Source: an uncultured Chloroflexota bacterium | Lineage (GTDB): Bacteria; Chloroflexota; Anaerolineae; Anaerolineales; Anaerolineaceae | DNA: 45,963 nucleotides | Assembly: GCA_902774215.1 (NCBI GenBank) | Contig: CACYHU010000042.1 | Location: forward strand, 1-45,963 | Direction of reading: 5' to 3' | Shown: in pieces, positions 16,638 through 26,430 of the stretch | Position numbering within the stretch: position 1 is the first letter of the stretch | Layout: each line of letters starts with the position of its first letter | Translations under genes and position numbers: made by a program | Notes under the pieces: generated by a model | The model's input: the letters and a program-made list of their open reading frames with translations, nothing else | What the model was told of the DNA's origin: nothing | The model's database searches: none

Positions 16638-17675
16638 ATGAAAATGAAAGCACTGGTTCTTACAGATTATAAAAAAATGGAATATATTGATACCGAAATT
16701 CCTGAAACAGGAGAGAATGATGTTCTGATTCGGGTCAAGTCTTGTGGAATTTGCGGTTCTGATATACATGGATATGATGGCTCCACCGGCAGACGGCGTC
16801 CGCCTGTAATCATGGGGCATGAAGCAAGCGGTATTATTGAAAAAACAGGGAAAAACGTGACAGATTGGTCCGTAGGTGACAGGGTAACTTTTGACTCAAC
16901 AATTTACTGCAACAATTGTGAAAGCTGCCGCCGTGGATATGTAAATTTATGTTCTGATCGTAAGGTGATCGGTGTTTCCTGCGAAGATTATCGCCAAAAT
17001 GGAGCATTTGCTGAGTATATTGCTGTTCCGCAGCATATTTTATACAGATTGCCTGACAATGTTTCATTTGACCAGGCTGCAATGATCGAACCCCTATCTG
17101 TTGCTTTCCACGCGGCAAATATGGCAAACCACCCAATCGGAGCATCTGCAGCTGTGGTCGGAAGCGGAAAAATCGGAATGCTGCTTATCCAGACTTTACG
17201 AATGTACGGTTTTGGAACAATTATCGCAGTGAAAAAAACGGAAACAAATAAAGATTTGATAAAGGAGCTGGGAGCTGATTATTGCTTTTGTACTGAAAGT
17301 GATAATGTAAGTGACAAAATAAACAAAATAACCGATGGACAGGGTGTTGATTTTGTATTTGAAGCTGCCGGTAATGAAAAAACTATAAATCTAAGCATAA
17401 ATATTTGTAAACGAAACGGTAAAATAATTCTTGTTGGCAACTCTGCTCCGATAGTTTCTGTACCACTGCAGCTATTAGTAACAAAACAGTTGAATATAAC
17501 AGGTTCATGTGCTTCAGCAGGAGAATATACCGCATGTCTGGATGCCATAGCGAGAAAGCAAATAAACGTTGACCTTTTGATCGGAAATTGTGCCCCATTA
17601 TCGGATGGACCGTTTTGGTTTGATAAGTTATACAATGATCATGGAAATAATCTGAAAGTTATTTTGAATCCTTAA
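16638..17675 (+). CDS. Zinc-dependent medium-chain alcohol/polyol dehydrogenase
   Basis: A 345-residue MDR-family dehydrogenase. Catalytic zinc ligands are seen in CGICGSDIHG (Cys around 37) and GHEASG (His/Glu), and the structural zinc loop is complete in YCNNCESCRRGYVNLC. The Rossmann motif VVGSGKIGM is in the middle. This is the sorbitol/threonine-dehydrogenase side of the family, so it oxidises a secondary alcohol or polyol with NAD(P); the substrate is not readable. The start at 16638 has no clear Shine-Dalgarno sequence; a second ATG two codons later is equally possible. The RNA methyltransferase gene follows 27 bp downstream and may be co-transcribed. Confidence 0.88.
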   Translation: MKMKALVLTDYKKMEYIDTEIPETGENDVLIRVKSCGICGSDIHGYDGSTGRRRPPVIMGHEASGIIEKTGKNVTDWSVGDRVTFDSTIYCNNCESCRRGYVNLCSDRKVIGVSCEDYRQNGAFAEYIAVPQHILYRLPDNVSFDQAAMIEPLSVAFHAANMANHPIGASAAVVGSGKIGMLLIQTLRMYGFGTIIAVKKTETNKDLIKELGADYCFCTESDNVSDKINKITDGQGVDFVFEAAGNEKTINLSINICKRNGKIILVGNSAPIVSVPLQLLVTKQLNITGSCASAGEYTACLDAIARKQINVDLLIGNCAPLSDGPFWFDKLYNDHGNNLKVILNP

Positions 17676-17702
17676 ATACCTTCCAAATCGGGATTTCAAT
17701 TT

Positions 17703-18350
17703 GTGGATAATATAAATTTGCATAATATACTTCTTTGCCATAATTGCGGCTTCCGCTTTCCTCTCAGTCCAACTGAGAGGAAGATTGAAAAATGTCCCCG
17801 ATGCGGATCTATATTGGAACAAGCTGAAATACCTTATAAATCTTTTTCTGTTCCGACGAAAGAAAATAAATTACCCGAATCAATTTTTATCGCTGTTTTG
17901 GATAATATTAGAAGTGCTTATAATGTCGGTTCAATTTTTCGAACCTCAGACGGGGCAGGAATCAGTAAACTTTTTTTATGCGGTATTACACCTACACCTG
18001 AAAACCAGCGTATAGAAAAGACATCACTTGGGGCAGAGAAAGCCGTTCCATGGGAACATTCATGGAGTGTATTGGAAACCGTACAAAAACTAAAAAATGA
18101 TGGATATTTCATTATTTCTTTAGAAGGAGGTAATACCTCTGTAAATTTATTCAATTCCCTGCATTTGATCAAACAGCAATCTTCGAAAATTGCTCTTGTA
18201 GTTGGAAACGAGATATCAGGTATTGATCCTGAAGTTGTTAAAATCAGTTCTTTATGTGTATATATTCCGATGGAAGGTATAAAAGAGTCATTAAATGTGG
18301 CAACTGCATATGGAATAGCATCCTACATAATTCGATATCAAGGGTTATAA
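17703..18350 (+). CDS. TrmH/SpoU-family RNA methyltransferase with N-terminal zinc ribbon
   Basis: A 215-residue protein. Residues about 12-40 are a zinc ribbon (CHNCG ... CPRCG). The rest is a SPOUT RNA 2'-O-methyltransferase: motif 1 'VLDNIRSAYNVGSIFRTSDG', then 'LVVGNEISGI', then 'IPMEGIKESLNVATAYGIA', the knotted SAM-binding end. Typical substrates are tRNA or rRNA riboses; which one is unknown. The start is a GTG with a poor ribosome site, chosen because no later Met precedes the ribbon. It ends one base before mutS, so the pair is tightly coupled. Confidence 0.85.
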   Translation: MDNINLHNILLCHNCGFRFPLSPTERKIEKCPRCGSILEQAEIPYKSFSVPTKENKLPESIFIAVLDNIRSAYNVGSIFRTSDGAGISKLFLCGITPTPENQRIEKTSLGAEKAVPWEHSWSVLETVQKLKNDGYFIISLEGGNTSVNLFNSLHLIKQQSSKIALVVGNEISGIDPEVVKISSLCVYIPMEGIKESLNVATAYGIASYIIRYQGL

Positions 18351-18351
18351 A

Positions 18352-20922
18352 ATGTGTGAAGAAACCAATACACCGATAAGACAGCAATATTTGGATATAA
18401 AAAAACAATATCCAGATGCGATATTATTTTTCCGTTTAGGTGATTTTTATGAAACATTTGATGAAGATGCTGAAATTGCGTCACGGGAACTGGATTTAGT
18501 TCTTACTTCAAGGAGTGTCGGGAAGAATAAGCGCGTGCCTATGGCAGGCATACCGTATCATGCGGTTGAAAATTACCTTTCCCGGATGATCGATAAAGGA
18601 TATCATGTCGCTATATGCGAACAGATGGGGAACCAGGCAATTAATGGTTTATTTCCCAGAGAAGTCACGAAAATTATTACGCCGGGGACACTGATCGAAC
18701 CCGGATTATTAAAAAAAGATACAAATAATTATCTGATGGCAGCAACTGTTAATTCCAATTTTATTGGAATTTCCTATGTTGACATTTCCACAGGAGAGTT
18801 TTTAACAACAGAACTAAAATCAAACAATCCTTTATCAGATCTTCTGTCAGAAATAACACGGTTGAATCCTGCAGAGATCATAATTTCAGAAAATTCAGAA
18901 TTGGAATTACCCTCTTATCTGCATATAACCCGCGTTCCAAAAACATTTTTTGATCCTGCAAGATCGAGCAATATTCTGCTGGAGCATTTCAAAGTAACTA
19001 CATTAGACGGATTTGGTCTTGTATTGAACTCAGCATCCGTATGCTCTGCAGGCGCAATTATTGCTTATTTGAATAAGAACCAGACAGCAACATTAAAATT
19101 ACTAACAAAAATATCTGTTTACTCTTTGGATGAGTTTATGCTGATTGATTCATCTACACGAAGAAATCTTGAGCTGACAGAAACCTTACGAAACAATGAT
19201 GTTAATGGATCATTACTCGGAGTACTGGATAAAACAGTTACCCCGATGGGAAAACGCTTGATCAGACAATGGGTCAATAAACCATTGATCAACCTGGATT
19301 CAATTAAAATCCGGCAAACAGCAATTCAATGTCTTTATGATAATGGAATGCTGCGGGCAGAACTTTTTTCAATCCTAAAGAAAATATCTGATCTGGAAAG
19401 ATTAATAAATCGAATCAGCTCAAAAAATGCGATCCCAAGGGATCTCGTTTCATTGAGATCTTCCCTGGAAGTAATACCGGAACTTATCAATCTCATTGAT
19501 CCATATATGGATATAGTAAAAGCCGCAGCGGGGAAATTCTATCCGCTTACCGAGGTCTATTCAATTCTCTCCCGCGCAATATCTGATGATCCTCCTGCCA
19601 CAATGGCAAATACAGGGATTATCCGGAGTGGTTATTCAGAAGAGTTGGATAATATCAAAATGCACTCCAGTGAAGCCCGGACCTGGATGGCAAATTTGGA
19701 ATCCAAAGAACGCGAACGTACAGGGATCAAAACCCTAAAAGTAAGTTATAACAAGGTTTTCGGATATTATATTGAAATCTCCAGAGGATCGGCTTCATCC
19801 GCACCTGATAATTATATACGAAAACAAACACTTGTTAATGCTGAACGGTTCATTACACCGGAAATGAAAGAATATGAAACACTGATTCTGAATGCCGATG
19901 ATAACATCCACCAAATCGAATTACGGCTGTTTGATCAAATATGTCATGAGATCAGCCAATATATGGATGAAATTCTGAATACCGGTCATGCTATAGGTAC
20001 TTTAGATGTTCTTTTATCTCTTTCTGATGTTGCCGCTATTAATAACTATGTCTGCCCTATTGTAGATGACAGCAACAAAATCAATATTACAGCGGGACGT
20101 CATCCTGTTGTGGAAAAAAATATGTTACATGGAAGTATTTTTATTCCAAATGATGTACATTTTGAAGATGGTGAAATTGTTCGTGTTATAACGGGTCCAA
20201 ATATGAGCGGAAAATCCACATTCCTGAGACAGACTGCAATTATTTCTCTTATGGCACAAATGGGTTCATTTGTACCGGCTGAAAAAGCTGAATTAGGGTT
20301 GGTGGATCGCATTTTCACGCGGATCGGAGCACAGGATGAAATCCATGCCGGCTTATCTACATTTATGGTAGAGATGGTTGAAACAGCTAATATTCTAAAT
20401 AATGCAACAAATAAAAGTCTTCTTATTCTTGATGAAATAGGCCGCGGTACAAGTACTTATGATGGTGTATCAATTGCCTGGGCTATTGTTGAATACATTC
20501 ATAATGCCCCGAAACTTCGTTCCAGAACTCTCTTCGCAACACATTATCATGAATTGACAAAACTCGCAGAAACACTGCCCGGTGTCAGAAATTATAATGT
20601 CGCGGTTAGTGAGGCCAATGGAGAAGTTGTTTTCCTTCATAAAATAATTGCAGGCGCTGCAGACCGTTCCTATGGTATACATGTTGCACAAATAGCTGGT
20701 TTACCGAAACCGGTCATTAACAGAGCTAATGAAATCTTATCGCTGCTTGAATCCGGTGATAATCAGAACGCTCTTCATGAAACTTCAGTTCCTACGGAGC
20801 AATTGCTCTTATTCCCGGAAACGAACCCGATTGTTGATGCACTACATGCGCTTGATGTTGACAATCTTTCTCCTATAGAGGCAATAAATACCCTTTATTC
20901 CTGGAAACATAAATTCTCCTGA
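18352..20922 (+). CDS. mutS: DNA mismatch repair ATPase MutS
   Basis: A full-length (856-residue) MutS. The mismatch-wedge motif is present near the N-terminus (FFRLGDFYETF, with Phe-x-Glu). The connector, lever and clamp regions follow, then the ATPase with Walker A 'GPNMSGKSTFLRQ', Walker B 'LLILDEIGRGTSTYDG' and 'ATHYHEL'. It recognises base mismatches and small loops after replication and recruits MutL; mutL is not in the window. It begins one base after the methyltransferase stop with no separate ribosome site, so it relies on coupling. A bidirectional terminator follows. Confidence 0.97.
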   Translation: MCEETNTPIRQQYLDIKKQYPDAILFFRLGDFYETFDEDAEIASRELDLVLTSRSVGKNKRVPMAGIPYHAVENYLSRMIDKGYHVAICEQMGNQAINGLFPREVTKIITPGTLIEPGLLKKDTNNYLMAATVNSNFIGISYVDISTGEFLTTELKSNNPLSDLLSEITRLNPAEIIISENSELELPSYLHITRVPKTFFDPARSSNILLEHFKVTTLDGFGLVLNSASVCSAGAIIAYLNKNQTATLKLLTKISVYSLDEFMLIDSSTRRNLELTETLRNNDVNGSLLGVLDKTVTPMGKRLIRQWVNKPLINLDSIKIRQTAIQCLYDNGMLRAELFSILKKISDLERLINRISSKNAIPRDLVSLRSSLEVIPELINLIDPYMDIVKAAAGKFYPLTEVYSILSRAISDDPPATMANTGIIRSGYSEELDNIKMHSSEARTWMANLESKERERTGIKTLKVSYNKVFGYYIEISRGSASSAPDNYIRKQTLVNAERFITPEMKEYETLILNADDNIHQIELRLFDQICHEISQYMDEILNTGHAIGTLDVLLSLSDVAAINNYVCPIVDDSNKINITAGRHPVVEKNMLHGSIFIPNDVHFEDGEIVRVITGPNMSGKSTFLRQTAIISLMAQMGSFVPAEKAELGLVDRIFTRIGAQDEIHAGLSTFMVEMVETANILNNATNKSLLILDEIGRGTSTYDGVSIAWAIVEYIHNAPKLRSRTLFATHYHELTKLAETLPGVRNYNVAVSEANGEVVFLHKIIAGAADRSYGIHVAQIAGLPKPVINRANEILSLLESGDNQNALHETSVPTEQLLLFPETNPIVDALHALDVDNLSPIEAINTLYSWKHKFS

Positions 20923-20931
20923 TGCATCTTC

Positions 20932-20966
20932 AAAAAAGGACCACTAATAGTCAGTGGCCCTTTTTT
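20932..20966. terminator. Bidirectional rho-independent terminator between mutS and cdaR
   Basis: AAAAAAGG-A-CCACT and AGTGG-C-CCTTTTTT form a stem with one A-C mismatch and a 7-nt loop. It has A-runs on one side and T-runs on the other, so it serves both convergent units. Confidence 0.92.
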
Positions 20967-20988
20967 ATATTGTATAATTCCTCAAAAG

Positions 20989-22299
20989 TTAAGGCTCAGT
21001 ATTTATATCATTTTCCGATATAATATTTGAATCTGATCCAACCTCTGTGACAGATGAATCCGTAACAGGTAATTCTGTTATTTGTACTTCTATTGTCGCG
21101 GGTTGGATAGATTGCACTGTAACTGTATCTGTCGCAGATACTTCCACCTTAGGTGCTATCTGGTAGCTGCCTTCCCCAAGATCCTGAAGTTCTATCACCG
21201 CATGAATATCATCAGGTTCGATGTCAGCAAGTGTTACAATTGGACCGACTAAGTAAACATCAATATCCAATGGGGATATAACAGCTTCCAAGCCATCTTC
21301 CAGCCCAATCATCGAAATAGGTATTTGTCCAAAGGATGATGTGCCTTCGATAGCACTGATTTCAATATTTACAGTTACAGTAGAATCACCTACTAATGTA
21401 ATTCCTTCAGGGACATTCAATCCGACTTTGCGATTTGTTGTTGCATTAATTTCATTCAGTAAAATTGTTTCTGTTTCGATAAAACTATTTAAACTGTTCA
21501 GCAATTCCTTATCTGCTGAATATACAGTCACGAATCCCGGATCAACGCTCAAATTATCTACCCGATAACCGGATGAGATTTCCCCTTTTACAGAAAGTTT
21601 TACAGAAAGAATTCTATAACCACCGCGCATTTTTATTTCCTGGGTTACCTTCACTCTTTCAGGTGTAATTGTAACATCACGAACAACTTTTCCATCTTCA
21701 GTATAAGCAACCACAGAAAGTGTTTCTTCAATTGTTTCCGTGTTATTATTTCTTTCAAGATTAACAGCAACCCTGGCTATTGTATCTAATTGTGATACAG
21801 TGCCTGAAATATTTACCTCATTTTGGGATAAAACCGGAGTTTCTGCCCGAAATGCAGTTGGAATATCCCCGGATTCTTCAACAACCAGATCAAACTTTCT
21901 GGTTTCATATTTCTCTATTGTTACAGTAGCTGTATTGGGAGTATAAGAAACTATCTGTATCGGCTTTATTCCAATTTGGATAGTGATCGGAACCTGATGA
22001 ACACCCGGCTCTAATCCGGTTACATCAACAATTGCTTTAGCCTGAATTCTTTCGAGTGAAATACGGCGCCATACAGAATTCGGAGCACGTAAATTAATTG
22101 ATACTGTGTATGGCAGTCCATTCGTAATTATCATGCCTTCTTTAAGACCGACTGTCTCTATTGTGACCGTTTGAGAAAAACGTCCTTCTTCAGTGGGATC
22201 TGTTGTCATCGTTGCGAATATCCATATGAAAAATGCAAGCAAAATGCACATGAGAATTAACGGGATGTCTTTCAGAATATGTAGAATAATCTTTTTCAT
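20989..22299 (-). CDS. cdaR: YbbR-domain regulator of c-di-AMP synthesis (CdaR)
   Basis: A 436-residue protein with one N-terminal membrane helix (about residues 10-30) and an extracytoplasmic part made of about four YbbR-type beta repeats; repeated motifs of the form 'P..V.V.G....' and 'G.....V...P..V' recur about every 85 residues. CdaR binds and modulates the membrane cyclase CdaA. Its ATG overlaps the cdaA stop by four bases (ATGA), the standard arrangement. The C-terminal tail is acidic and low in complexity. glmM, often the third gene of this operon, is absent here. Confidence 0.88.
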   Translation of the reverse strand: MKKIILHILKDIPLILMCILLAFFIWIFATMTTDPTEEGRFSQTVTIETVGLKEGMIITNGLPYTVSINLRAPNSVWRRISLERIQAKAIVDVTGLEPGVHQVPITIQIGIKPIQIVSYTPNTATVTIEKYETRKFDLVVEESGDIPTAFRAETPVLSQNEVNISGTVSQLDTIARVAVNLERNNNTETIEETLSVVAYTEDGKVVRDVTITPERVKVTQEIKMRGGYRILSVKLSVKGEISSGYRVDNLSVDPGFVTVYSADKELLNSLNSFIETETILLNEINATTNRKVGLNVPEGITLVGDSTVTVNIEISAIEGTSSFGQIPISMIGLEDGLEAVISPLDIDVYLVGPIVTLADIEPDDIHAVIELQDLGEGSYQIAPKVEVSATDTVTVQSIQPATIEVQITELPVTDSSVTEVGSDSNIISENDINTEP

Positions 22300-23189
22300 T
22301 TTGTCTTCCGATCTTTATTGTTAATTGAATTTCCCCAGTTTCCAACAATCTGCTTAACAGAATCAAAAAATGATAATTGAGCAGGCTGTGTGAAGGCTTC
22401 TTTTATTATTTCAGAAAGTTTTTCCGGTGTTATATCTCTCTGCATAACGCCATTTCTGCACAAAGATATTGACCCTCTTTCTTCTGATACTACAATCGCC
22501 AGACAATCTGTTTCTTCACTTACTCCAAGCGCGGCTCTGTGCCTCAGACCGACATGACGTTCAGGGTTTTTCTCTAAAGAGTTTTTTGATGACAGTGGCA
22601 TAACACAAGATGCCATATATATTCTTCCATTACGAATAATTACAGCACCATCATGAAGCGGAGTATTAGGATAAAATATTTGTAATAACAATTGAACTGT
22701 TACGGTAGCATCAATAGGAACACCAGCTGTAATTTCTTTATCGAGATCATCAAAATATTCCAAAACGATAAGTGCACCATGGTTTCTTGCTGCTAAACGC
22801 ATACAGGCATCACTGAGTGTATCCGCTACGTCATACATCATCTCTGAATCTTTAGGTGTAGATAAAAATATCTCTTTGAAACTTCTTAAACCGCCGACAC
22901 GATCTATTGATCTTCTGATTTCAGGCGCAAATACTACAGGAATCAATATAAGAAGAACAGGTGTTGCATTAGAAACGACCCAATTAAAGGCTGTCAGATT
23001 TTGGACCAGACTAAGCATTCCAAATATGACAAATGCTATAACAAGTCCACGGATCATATTAAAACCACGTGTCCCCTGAAGCAATTTTACAACAATCAGT
23101 ATCATTAAAGCAACCAATAATATATCAGGGATACTGTTCTTAGTAAATCGCTGTCCTATGAAAGTTAATTCATTTATTATCGCTTCCAA
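22296..23189 (-). CDS. cdaA: Membrane diadenylate cyclase CdaA
   Basis: A 297-residue protein. Three N-terminal membrane helices (about residues 20-90) are followed by a DAC domain with DGAVII (about residue 180) and the RHRAALG motif, both needed to make c-di-AMP from two ATP. c-di-AMP controls potassium and osmolyte transport and cell-wall balance. It lies five bases after coaE and overlaps cdaR, so the three are one unit. The C-terminal tail is lysine-rich, ending 'NKDRKTK'. Confidence 0.93.
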   Translation of the reverse strand: MEAIINELTFIGQRFTKNSIPDILLVALMILIVVKLLQGTRGFNMIRGLVIAFVIFGMLSLVQNLTAFNWVVSNATPVLLILIPVVFAPEIRRSIDRVGGLRSFKEIFLSTPKDSEMMYDVADTLSDACMRLAARNHGALIVLEYFDDLDKEITAGVPIDATVTVQLLLQIFYPNTPLHDGAVIIRNGRIYMASCVMPLSSKNSLEKNPERHVGLRHRAALGVSEETDCLAIVVSEERGSISLCRNGVMQRDITPEKLSEIIKEAFTQPAQLSFFDSVKQIVGNWGNSINNKDRKTK

Positions 23190-23194
23190 GTCTT

Positions 23195-23800
23195 CTAACT
23201 CTCTTCCTGGTAACTATTATAGTATTTTTTTAATATATCTGTCACCTGTTTTCTCATCGTTTCGATTGGTTCGGTTGAATAAATTATTCGATCGGCCTGT
23301 TTTTCGTCCCAATCATGTTCTTCCTGTAATCTGATCCTTGCTAAAGCCTCTTCATATGACATATTTCTATATTTTATCAGTCTCTGTATTTGCTGCTCAG
23401 GCTCAGCATGTACAACCCATAATTCATCGCATAATTCTAAAAGTCCGGAGCTTACTAATTTGATCGCTTCAATAACAAAATTATCCTCTTTATTATTTAT
23501 TATGATTTCTTCAATTTGTTTAACTATTTGAGTATGTGTTATCCCTTCCAAAATTTCCATTTGTTTTTTATCAGAAAACACTATATTTCCAAGTTTTTTT
23601 CTGTCAATACACAATTTGTTATCATAGAAACAAAATATCTCATTTCCAAAAGCTTCAGAAATTTTTTTAATGACTTCCGGGTTTTCAAGGACATCATGAG
23701 CAACTATATCAGCATCAATAATTGTGAAACCATTATGTCCTAAAATTCTGCATACTTCACTTTTTCCGGATGCTATTCCACCTGTAACGCCAATGATCAT
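23195..23800 (-). CDS. coaE: Dephospho-CoA kinase
   Basis: A 201-residue P-loop kinase, the last step of CoA synthesis. Walker A is GGIASGKS near the N-terminus, followed by 'IIDADIVAHDVL' (the substrate-binding Asp region) and a lid with 'RIRLQ'. Length and start match the family. It is followed 5 bp later by cdaA and preceded 15 bp upstream by the TPR gene, so transcription appears continuous from about 25774 to 20989. Confidence 0.94.
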   Translation of the reverse strand: MIIGVTGGIASGKSEVCRILGHNGFTIIDADIVAHDVLENPEVIKKISEAFGNEIFCFYDNKLCIDRKKLGNIVFSDKKQMEILEGITHTQIVKQIEEIIINNKEDNFVIEAIKLVSSGLLELCDELWVVHAEPEQQIQRLIKYRNMSYEEALARIRLQEEHDWDEKQADRIIYSTEPIETMRKQVTDILKKYYNSYQEES

Positions 23801-23815
23801 ATTACTGTCACCCCT

Positions 23816-25162
23816 TTATCGATATCCATAGGAAGAGCATATCGCCTGTCCATCCCTAACAATTGACATAACTGATAGATCATCACCATATACTGCTTCA
23901 ATCTCACGCGCTACTTTCACAGCTTCTTCACAATAATGATTTGCGGGAGTATGCATATATGCTAAAGCTCCTACATATGAAAAATAATAAGGAACGGTGG
24001 AACCGGTTATCGGCATTTTATCAATTTCAATTATTGGGTCACCTTCGTCTAAACATTCTCTAACATTACAGCTTATAAGAGCACCGCAGCCATTAACTAC
24101 GCAGCCTAAGGCTTCAATTGCAGCTTCGTAATTTCTTGCTTTATAATAATTTACGCCTAAACGGCCATATACATCTGCATTATATGGATTTATTTGCAGA
24201 GCTTTCTTAATATTAAGACCGGCTGCGTAAAAGTCACCAGTTTGTGAATAAGTGTTTCCGATTGCAATATAAGGCATTGGATCTTTGACACCTAATTGGT
24301 CATTAATTCGAGCGGCCTTGGCAAACATTTCCAAAGCCGAATCATAATCGGTAATTTGCCGCCAGTTTACTCCGATTCGTATCTGAAGAAAAGTCATATT
24401 GGGTGAATATCCAAGTGCACGATTATAGGCATCGATAGCAGACCTATATTGGCCATAAGATTCAAGTAATATTCCTTGAACCCGGTAAACATCAAACATC
24501 AGGTCCGACTCCGATGATTCATTGGTACCATACTCAAGAGCCTGACTTAACATCTGTTCAGCACGGACATAATTTGATTGCGCAAGAAGAATTTCCGAAT
24601 AAATAGCATAAGCTAATGGATTGCGAGAATTGAAATCAACAGCCCGCCTAATATTACTTTCTGCCAGGGCCTGATTCGTTTCAACATTTGCGGCGCCGCA
24701 TAAATCCGCATCTGCATACCAAATATAAGCAAACGCTAATATGGAATAAATATTTGAATTCTCATTGAATGTGTCTAAAGCTGACTCTAATGTATTTATC
24801 ACGTCTTTCAACGTATTAGATTTTTCAAGATCTGTGGTTTGGGAACCGGTCAGATAAATCAGCGATCTTCCCCGTTTCCAGATATAGTCCGGGTTGTCAG
24901 GTTCAAGAACAGATGCAGCCGCATATGAGTCAGCTGCTTTCTGAAGATTCCCAGCTCTGAAATAAGTATCGGCTTCCATTGCATATGAAACAGCATTTCT
25001 GGTCGGAACAGCTGTTGGAAGCCACGGAGATACAATTGTCTGCGAAATTACAGCTTTGAGTAAAAATAAACTTATCACGCATAGAAATAATAAAAACAGA
25101 ACCGTTAACGGATTTGAACGGTTTTCATGTTTAAATTCAAGATTTTTACCGGTCAACTGCAT
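23816..25162 (-). CDS. Membrane-anchored TPR protein
   Basis: A 448-residue protein. A single membrane helix (about residues 20-40) is followed by a Pro/Thr-containing linker and then about seven to eight tetratricopeptide repeats (for example AVSYAMEADTYFRAGNLQKA and GRLGVNYYKARNYEAAIEAL). The N-in, repeats-out topology suggests a scaffold or assembly factor at the cell surface. The C-terminal 90 residues are not repeats and hold several Cys. It starts three bases after the secreted Cys-rich gene and precedes coaE by 15 bp. The PT-rich start before the repeats is common in Chloroflexota TPR proteins, in my recollection. Function is unknown. Confidence 0.85.
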   Translation of the reverse strand: MQLTGKNLEFKHENRSNPLTVLFLLFLCVISLFLLKAVISQTIVSPWLPTAVPTRNAVSYAMEADTYFRAGNLQKAADSYAAASVLEPDNPDYIWKRGRSLIYLTGSQTTDLEKSNTLKDVINTLESALDTFNENSNIYSILAFAYIWYADADLCGAANVETNQALAESNIRRAVDFNSRNPLAYAIYSEILLAQSNYVRAEQMLSQALEYGTNESSESDLMFDVYRVQGILLESYGQYRSAIDAYNRALGYSPNMTFLQIRIGVNWRQITDYDSALEMFAKAARINDQLGVKDPMPYIAIGNTYSQTGDFYAAGLNIKKALQINPYNADVYGRLGVNYYKARNYEAAIEALGCVVNGCGALISCNVRECLDEGDPIIEIDKMPITGSTVPYYFSYVGALAYMHTPANHYCEEAVKVAREIEAVYGDDLSVMSIVRDGQAICSSYGYR

Positions 25163-25165
25163 ATT

Positions 25166-25774
25166 CTATGGCTTCTCAATACATCCATCATTGTCGGCCC
25201 CGTAATAACAATCCCAACAAGAGCCGGAATGGAATCCTTGATTATCAAAACAATCCGAATAATAGAAACCGATAAGGTTGCCATCATCGTCAAAGACTGA
25301 TGATCCGCCAATAAAACAGGTACCTCCATTAACACGGTATCCGGCTCTGGCGCAATCATCAAATGATAAAAGTGTTTCATTTTTCCGATTTAAATTTTCA
25401 TCATTTGAAAATTTTCTATATATTTCTCCACGTAATGTTGAGCATCGCTCTGCAGTTTGCCGGGCTGATTGAACATCAGGAGTAAACTGATTATACATAT
25501 TCCATAATTCATTGATCATCCCTGTATCATATCCATTCATGAGCAATGAAAGATTATTGATCGTAATTACGATATGGTCTTTTACTGCATAAAATCGGGA
25601 TATATCACCATATTCTGCCATTAGACTGTAATCACTGATGTTTTGACATTCAACCGCTAAAAGATCAAGAACCTGCTGAGTTTTATCCGGCGGAATTGTT
25701 CCTGCAAAAACCGGTCCACAGATGGATCCGAAAAACAGAAAAAATAATAATGCGATTTTTCTAAGTTTTTTCAT
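25166..25774 (-). CDS. Secreted cysteine-rich protein of unknown function
   Basis: The ATG at 25774 is chosen because AGGGA lies 6 nt upstream and the product then starts with a clean signal peptide (MKKLRKIALLFFLFFG ... PVFA, cleavage after residue 24). The mature part is about 178 residues: a helical half with a conserved-looking Cys pair, then a C-terminal 60-residue stretch with about six Cys, many Gly/Asp and Tyr/Trp, and a DDDGNLIG loop that could bind calcium. I do not recognise the family. It is the first gene of the run that continues with the TPR protein, which is also exported, so the two may act together outside the cell. Confidence 0.7.
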   Translation of the reverse strand: MKKLRKIALLFFLFFGSICGPVFAGTIPPDKTQQVLDLLAVECQNISDYSLMAEYGDISRFYAVKDHIVITINNLSLLMNGYDTGMINELWNMYNQFTPDVQSARQTAERCSTLRGEIYRKFSNDENLNRKNETLLSFDDCARAGYRVNGGTCFIGGSSVFDDDGNLIGFYYSDCFDNQGFHSGSCWDCYYGADNDGCIEKP

Positions 25775-25984
25775 GTTTATCCCTGCCATTTTTTTCATTC
25801 TTATACATGATAATAACGCCAAGTCATTACAAAAAGTTTCCTTAAAACTTTTGACTCATTAATTATAATAAAAAAATGTAGAAAATGGCTTATATTCAAA
25901 AAAAAACTGAAATATTTTCCAAACTCTTTATTGAGAAGATTATGAGTGGTAGAATTATTGAATGTAAGGATCATATATGGAATT

Positions 25985-26410
25985 ATGAAAAAAAAGCTTT
26001 TATTGGTTATAGACGGACAGGGAGGGGGGATCGGCCGTCAATTAGCTCAAAGTATCAAGGAGAATTTTCCGGATGTAACAGTACGGGCTATAGGTACAAA
26101 TACGATAGCCACACAAGCGATGATAAAAGCCGGGGCTAACGAGGCTGCAACAGGTGAAAATGCAGTAATCGTTGGATGCCGTGAAGCCGATATTATTATT
26201 GGCCCGTTAGGAATAGTAATTGCGGATTCCCTGTTCGGAGAAATAACTCCATCAATGGCAATAGCTATAGGACAATCAAAAGCTGTTCGCATATTAATCC
26301 CAATGAATCAATGCGATAATCAGGTTGTCGGTGTTGACAATTTCAGCCTTTCCTACCTTGTACGTGATTGTATAAACCTGATTCGAAAACAAATCAATTC
26401 TACTGATTAG
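25985..26410 (+). CDS. DUF3842-family protein
   Basis: A 141-residue protein counted from the ATG at 25985, where it begins MKKKLLLVIDGQGGGIGRQL like its relatives; a GTG 39 bp upstream is possible but adds a non-family leader. The glycine-rich start GQGGGIG looks like a nucleotide- or phosphate-binding turn. It has 'VGCREADIIIGPLGIV' in the middle. No function is known for the family. It sits 20 bp before the ECF ATPase genes and is transcribed with them, which ties it to vitamin or metal uptake only by association. Confidence 0.85.
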   Translation: MKKKLLLVIDGQGGGIGRQLAQSIKENFPDVTVRAIGTNTIATQAMIKAGANEAATGENAVIVGCREADIIIGPLGIVIADSLFGEITPSMAIAIGQSKAVRILIPMNQCDNQVVGVDNFSLSYLVRDCINLIRKQINSTD

Positions 26411-26430
26411 ATAATATATGTGTGATTTAA

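Noticed and set aside
25831-25852. AAAAGTTT/AAACTTTT inverted repeat before DUF3842
   Set aside because: Nearly pure A/T with a tiny loop in an AT-rich promoter gap; expected by chance.
25885-26139. Plus-strand 84-codon frame before DUF3842
   Set aside because: It overlaps the DUF3842 gene in another frame and its translation is low-complexity and basic.
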